From an uncultured Streptococcus sp. (lineage in GTDB: Bacteria; Bacillota; Bacilli; Lactobacillales; Streptococcaceae), in contig CABSRC010000055.1 of NCBI GenBank assembly GCA_902480035.1, positions 1 to 10,489 on the forward strand: a stretch of DNA of 10,489 nt, in the 5' to 3' direction. Each line of letters opens with the position of its first letter. The first letter of the stretch is position 1. Under the pieces are notes generated by a model. That model ran no database searches. It saw only the letters and a list, made by a program, of their open reading frames with translations, and was not told the origin of the DNA. The translations under genes were made by a program, and so were the position numbers. This document shows positions 8,240 to 10,489 of this stretch, piece by piece.

Positions 8240-8697
8240 CTTTCACCTCCGGTGGGCAAAGCAGAGCCCTCAGCAGAATTAGCTTTCATTTCCTGCATCC
8301 TTGATTTTATTTGTTTTATAGCATCATCAGGTTGTTCTTTAATATATTTCTTATCTTCCGCTCTGGAATTGGGGTCGTTTAAAGTCAAATTTGCTACATA
8401 AACAGCCAGAGCTTTATCCATATCAACCATTTTTTCATAGGTGTTTTGTGCATGTCTTGCCAACACTTCTATAAGAGTCGCAAATTCTTGTGCTTTCAAG
8501 TAATATAGACCTATTCCAAGATTACTATCACTATTCGCAACTAAATCATGGAAAGCCCCTTGTGAGGAAAGAGCAGGAAGATTAGAGCGTACAGTTGACA
8601 TTTTTGTCGTAAGCTGAGTAGATAAATTCACTAAATTCAGGCAATGAATAATGATATTCTCTTGTTCGGTAAGATTTATACTAATTTTATCCGCCAT
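8236..8697 (-). CDS. Small helical protein, probable effector partner
   Basis: 153 residues, no recognised family. It is predicted almost wholly helical up to about residue 105, with few prolines or glycines, then a charged linker (D-P-N-S-R-A-E-D-K-K) and a short disordered tail. Size and shape fit the small helical partner proteins encoded just before type VII effectors, which bind the effector N-terminus to form a composite export signal; this role is inferred from position. There is no W-x-G turn in the middle, so it is not a typical WXG100 protein. The start at 8697 is supported by GAAGG upstream and by an 11-base overlap with the end of the preceding gene; its stop overlaps the toxin start as ATGA. 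Confidence 0.82.
   Translation of the reverse strand: MADKISINLTEQENIIIHCLNLVNLSTQLTTKMSTVRSNLPALSSQGAFHDLVANSDSNLGIGLYYLKAQEFATLIEVLARHAQNTYEKMVDMDKALAVYVANLTLNDPNSRAEDKKYIKEQPDDAIKQIKSRMQEMKANSAEGSALPTGGER
8243..8250 (-). promoter_or_regulatory. Strong ribosome binding site for the toxin gene
   Basis: GGAGGTGA on the minus strand lies inside the last codons of the 153-residue gene, with six bases between GGAGG and the toxin ATG at 8239. It is the best-placed Shine-Dalgarno in the downstream half of the cassette and, with the ATGA stop-start overlap, suggests both coupling and efficient re-initiation. Confidence 0.8.
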
Positions 8698-9355
8698 TAT
8701 ATACCTTCACTTTCAATTTCCCTAAAATTTCTTTTTTTAGTTGTTCACTGTCAATTGAACATAGTAACTGATGCTCCAAATCATATTTATATAAATGTTC
8801 ACTATTGGTCACATATAAAATATCTTGAGTGATTTTACCAAAGTTCGCTACAGTAATGTGAATCCCTTCATCATTCCCATGATGCACCATAAACCTTAGA
8901 TATGCTTCCTCCTCCCATTGTGAATGAAGATAATCTTTTATTTTATCATCTGCATTCTGTAAAACAGGGTGATGCTGCATCAAAAAAGCAAGAAAAACTA
9001 AATCACCAGTTCTATTAATATGGTAGAGGCCTTCATCGTCTTGATGAATAATGACAGCCATATTATTGAATTCATCAACTTGCGGGGCATAGAAATAATT
9101 TAAATCAATCTGACAGTGGTATTCAGCATCATGATATTCCTTCAAATATAGTCCATATTCCGCACATTTCTCGGTTGGTTTATTATCAAGAACGAGCCCC
9201 ATTTTTTTCAAATCTTCATATCCTGTCTCTAATATTCTCAGCAAACCTTCCTTTTTGCCTTCCCCTTCCTTAAAAGGAGTAGGAAGAAAGACCAAATCAT
9301 TTGAATAATCATTAAAAATATGCAAAGCATATAGTGCTTCAATTGTAAATTTCAT
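8687..9355 (-). CDS. DUF5081-like protein, possible EspG-type chaperone
   Basis: 222 residues, cytosolic, no membrane segment. It starts with a short helical segment (M-K-F-T-I-E-A-L-Y-A-L), followed by mixed alpha/beta sequence rich in aromatic and acidic residues, a histidine-rich middle (Q-H-H-P, V-H-H-G-N-D) and a basic C-terminus. Length, N-terminal pattern and position next to WXG100-like genes resemble the DUF5081 proteins of Gram-positive type VII loci; this assignment is from memory. Proteins of similar size and layout in such loci are thought to act like EspG, the chaperone that binds helical substrate pairs, so a chaperone role for the toxin or its partners is a reasonable inference. 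It starts with an ATGA overlap on the preceding gene and has AGGAG eleven bases upstream of the ATG, a slightly long spacing. Confidence 0.85.
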   Translation of the reverse strand: MKFTIEALYALHIFNDYSNDLVFLPTPFKEGEGKKEGLLRILETGYEDLKKMGLVLDNKPTEKCAEYGLYLKEYHDAEYHCQIDLNYFYAPQVDEFNNMAVIIHQDDEGLYHINRTGDLVFLAFLMQHHPVLQNADDKIKDYLHSQWEEEAYLRFMVHHGNDEGIHITVANFGKITQDILYVTNSEHLYKYDLEHQLLCSIDSEQLKKEILGKLKVKVYNGG

Positions 9356-9684
9356 GCGCCATCTATCTCCTGTATAACATGTGAGCTACTTATTGATCCC
9401 AATAATGTCTTTAAACCATTAACAGTCTTTTTTAGCTCCTTAACACTACTTCCATAATCAGTACGATATTGCTTTACAAACCCTTTTAGTTCAGTATATT
9501 GTACCTTACTTTCACCTTCCCAATTCTTTTCATTAGCTTCCAACCCAGCCACTTCTGAATCAATTTGAGAAAGAAGGTTCAGTACCTCTGATAAATCACT
9601 CAGAAGTGTATCAATTTGACTATCATCATAAGTTATTGTATCTTTAGCATAACTTCCGTCAATATCATTAATATTTGTATTCAT
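9352..9684 (-). CDS. WXG100-like small helical protein
   Basis: 110 residues forming two long helices separated by a turn containing N-W55-E56-G57-E, a literal W-x-G at the midpoint, as in the WXG100/ESAT-6 superfamily and related T7SSb partners (DUF5344/YwqI-like). Heptad-like leucines and isoleucines are clear in the first helix (L-L-S-D-L-S-E-V-L-N-L-L) and the second (V-K-E-L-K-K-T-V-N-G-L-K-T-L-L). The C-terminal Y-x-x-x-D/E export motif of canonical members is absent, so it may be exported in a pair whose partner supplies the signal. It begins six bases after the preceding stop with only a weak Shine-Dalgarno-like GGGAATGG, suggesting translational coupling. Confidence 0.85.
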   Translation of the reverse strand: MNTNINDIDGSYAKDTITYDDSQIDTLLSDLSEVLNLLSQIDSEVAGLEANEKNWEGESKVQYTELKGFVKQYRTDYGSSVKELKKTVNGLKTLLGSISSSHVIQEIDGA

Positions 9685-9690
9685 ATACCA

Positions 9691-10080
9691 TTACCATTCC
9701 CGTTCAAGAATATTTTTTCCTTTATTATATGCTGCTTTATCACTTTCAATAGCAGTGTCTAAAGCCTTTATTTTAGCTTCAAGAGTCTTATATAAGTCTT
9801 TAAATGACGAATTAGCATCTCTTACAAAATCAACATATTTTTCCATCGTAGCTTTTTCTGTGCTCAGTTTACTTTTAAAGTTTGATAAATAATGATAGCC
9901 TTCATTCCCATCTATTTTATCAATAGCATCTTTACAATGTTTTATATATTCTCTAAAGTGACTTAAGTCAATGGTTTCACTAAAACCGTGTGAAGCAATT
10001 GAGTTTTTTACTCGCTCATATTTTGCTTTTTTAGCTTTGTTTGCTTGTATTCTACTTTTTAAAGTTGCATCACTAGCCAT
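9691..10080 (-). CDS. Small coiled-coil protein, probable WXG-family partner (YwqH/DUF5082-like)
   Basis: 129 residues from the preferred ATG at 10080, which has AAGGAGGAG five bases upstream overlapping the stop of the previous gene. A longer in-frame start at 10119 would lie inside that gene, has no such site and adds residues with no family look, so it is rejected. The protein is lysine-rich and almost wholly helical with coiled-coil spacing. Y-K-T-L-E at 97-101 matches Y-x-x-x-E, but it lies inside a helix so its role as an export signal is doubtful. Position immediately before a WXG100-like gene matches the ywqH-ywqI arrangement of Bacillus type VII toxin loci, but sequence resemblance to DUF5082 is weak. 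It is likely to form a heteromeric partner with the 110-residue protein. Confidence 0.83.
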   Translation of the reverse strand: MASDATLKSRIQANKAKKAKYERVKNSIASHGFSETIDLSHFREYIKHCKDAIDKIDGNEGYHYLSNFKSKLSTEKATMEKYVDFVRDANSSFKDLYKTLEAKIKALDTAIESDKAAYNKGKNILEREW

Positions 10081-10083
10081 TTT

Positions 10084-10092
10084 CTCCTCCTT
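10084..10092 (-). promoter_or_regulatory. Ribosome binding site that decides the start of the 129-residue gene
   Basis: AAGGAGGAG on the minus strand, three bases before a short A-run and the ATG at 10080. It overlaps the TAA stop of the upstream membrane protein gene and makes 10080 a much better start than the in-frame ATG at 10119. Confidence 0.85.
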
Positions 10093-10489
10093 ATTGATTA
10101 TTCTGATTTTCTGCCTCACGTTGTTTGTGTAAATCCTCTAGAAATTCCTTCTGAACTTGCTTTAGCATACTACTGTTCGGGATTTTACTATTAGCAGAGC
10201 TATCTGCTTCTGAGGAAGAACTTTCTTCTGTGTTTTGCTGTCCAGACGATTCTTCCAAATTTTCTGTCGAAGATTGATATGAATTCTGGTTCTCAATATT
10301 TTCATATATTTTAGGATCAATTTCAATAAATGGTTTGGTAACAACAGGTCTATACAGTGAGAAAAAAGACATAACAAGTACAATCCCAGCACCAGTAAAT
10401 ATTAGAACTATTCTTAAGTGATTTCCACCTGAATTATCTGTATCTTTTCCCTTAATCTTTTTCCATTCAGGATGTTCAGCTTCTATAGT
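10091..10489 (-). CDS. Membrane protein, 5' end cut by window edge, paralogue of the 4537-5064 gene
   Basis: The frame is open from the right window edge to TAA at 10091, giving 133 codons with 132 residues visible. An in-frame ATG at 10372 is not the start, because homology continues upstream of it. The visible part begins T-I-E-A-E-H-P-E-W-K-K-I, then a polar stretch, one transmembrane helix (about visible residues 25-47) ending in M-S-F-F-S-L-Y-R-P, then a Ser/Glu/Gln-rich tail ending in a charged helix. The E-H-P-E-W-K and S-F-F-x-x-Y-R-P landmarks match the 175-residue protein at 4537-5064, so one or two more transmembrane helices probably lie beyond the edge. Its stop is followed ten bases later by the next ATG, so it appears to be part of the cassette operon. 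Function is unknown. Confidence 0.85.
   Translation of the reverse strand, partial: TIEAEHPEWKKIKGKDTDNSGGNHLRIVLIFTGAGIVLVMSFFSLYRPVVTKPFIEIDPKIYENIENQNSYQSSTENLEESSGQQNTEESSSSEADSSANSKIPNSSMLKQVQKEFLEDLHKQREAENQNNQ

Noticed and set aside
10081..10119. Longer N-terminus for the 129-residue protein starting at 10119
   Set aside because: It would overlap the upstream gene, has no Shine-Dalgarno, and the ATG at 10080 has a near-perfect one.
10091..10372. Separate 93-residue gene starting at the ATG at 10372
   Set aside because: The same frame stays open to the window edge and the upstream residues match the paralogue at 4537-5064, so this ATG is an internal methionine in the transmembrane helix.
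1..10489. CRISPR array, tRNA, rRNA, insertion sequence or transposase
   Set aside because: No regularly spaced repeats, tRNA-like cloverleaf, rRNA stretch, terminal inverted repeats or transposase reading frame were seen on either strand.

Overview
The window looks like a chromosomal segment of a low-GC Gram-positive bacterium, most likely a Streptococcus. The main evidence is a nearly complete polC, the DNA polymerase III alpha subunit that carries its own PHP, exonuclease and zinc-binding parts, which is typical of Firmicutes. Type VII (T7SSb-style) small proteins and Gram-positive Shine-Dalgarno sites agree with this. Every supported gene is on the minus strand, so transcription runs from right to left and the gene order below follows that direction. 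The species cannot be fixed from this sequence alone.

Right part (about 10489 to 5247): a compact seven-gene row, AT-rich over most of its length. It holds (1) the 3' part of a membrane protein gene cut by the window edge, (2) a 129-residue coiled-coil protein, (3) a 110-residue helical protein with a literal W-E-G turn (WXG100-like), (4) a 222-residue protein resembling DUF5081, possibly an EspG-like chaperone, (5) a 153-residue helical protein, (6) a 703-residue modular protein with the architecture of a polymorphic toxin, and (7) a 290-residue candidate immunity protein with a tandem repeat and a DUF6572-like C-terminus. Genes either overlap or are separated by 10 bp or less, and the row ends at a strong intrinsic terminator. 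This reads as one type VII effector cassette: small helical partners and a chaperone, then toxin, then immunity. The core secretion apparatus is not in the window, and the cassette promoter must lie to the right of it.

Middle part (5246 to 4343): a well-formed sigma-A promoter, a monocistronic 175-residue membrane protein, and its terminator. This protein is a paralogue of the truncated membrane protein at the right edge: both have an E-H-P-E-W-K motif, a following transmembrane helix ending in S-F-F-x-x-Y-R-P, and a polar Ser/Glu-rich tail. The cassette therefore lies between two related membrane protein genes. The left copy has a GC content closer to polC and the right copy is AT-rich like the cassette.

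Left part (4342 to 1): polC, 1447 codons present, with only the extreme C-terminus missing. All domains and catalytic residues are intact.

Points most worth a second look are the non-LXG N-terminus of the toxin, its two stacked C-terminal modules (an internal PD-(D/E)XK-like block that seems to have lost its lysine, followed by a different terminal domain), the duplicated module in the immunity candidate, and the paralogous membrane proteins that bracket the cassette.
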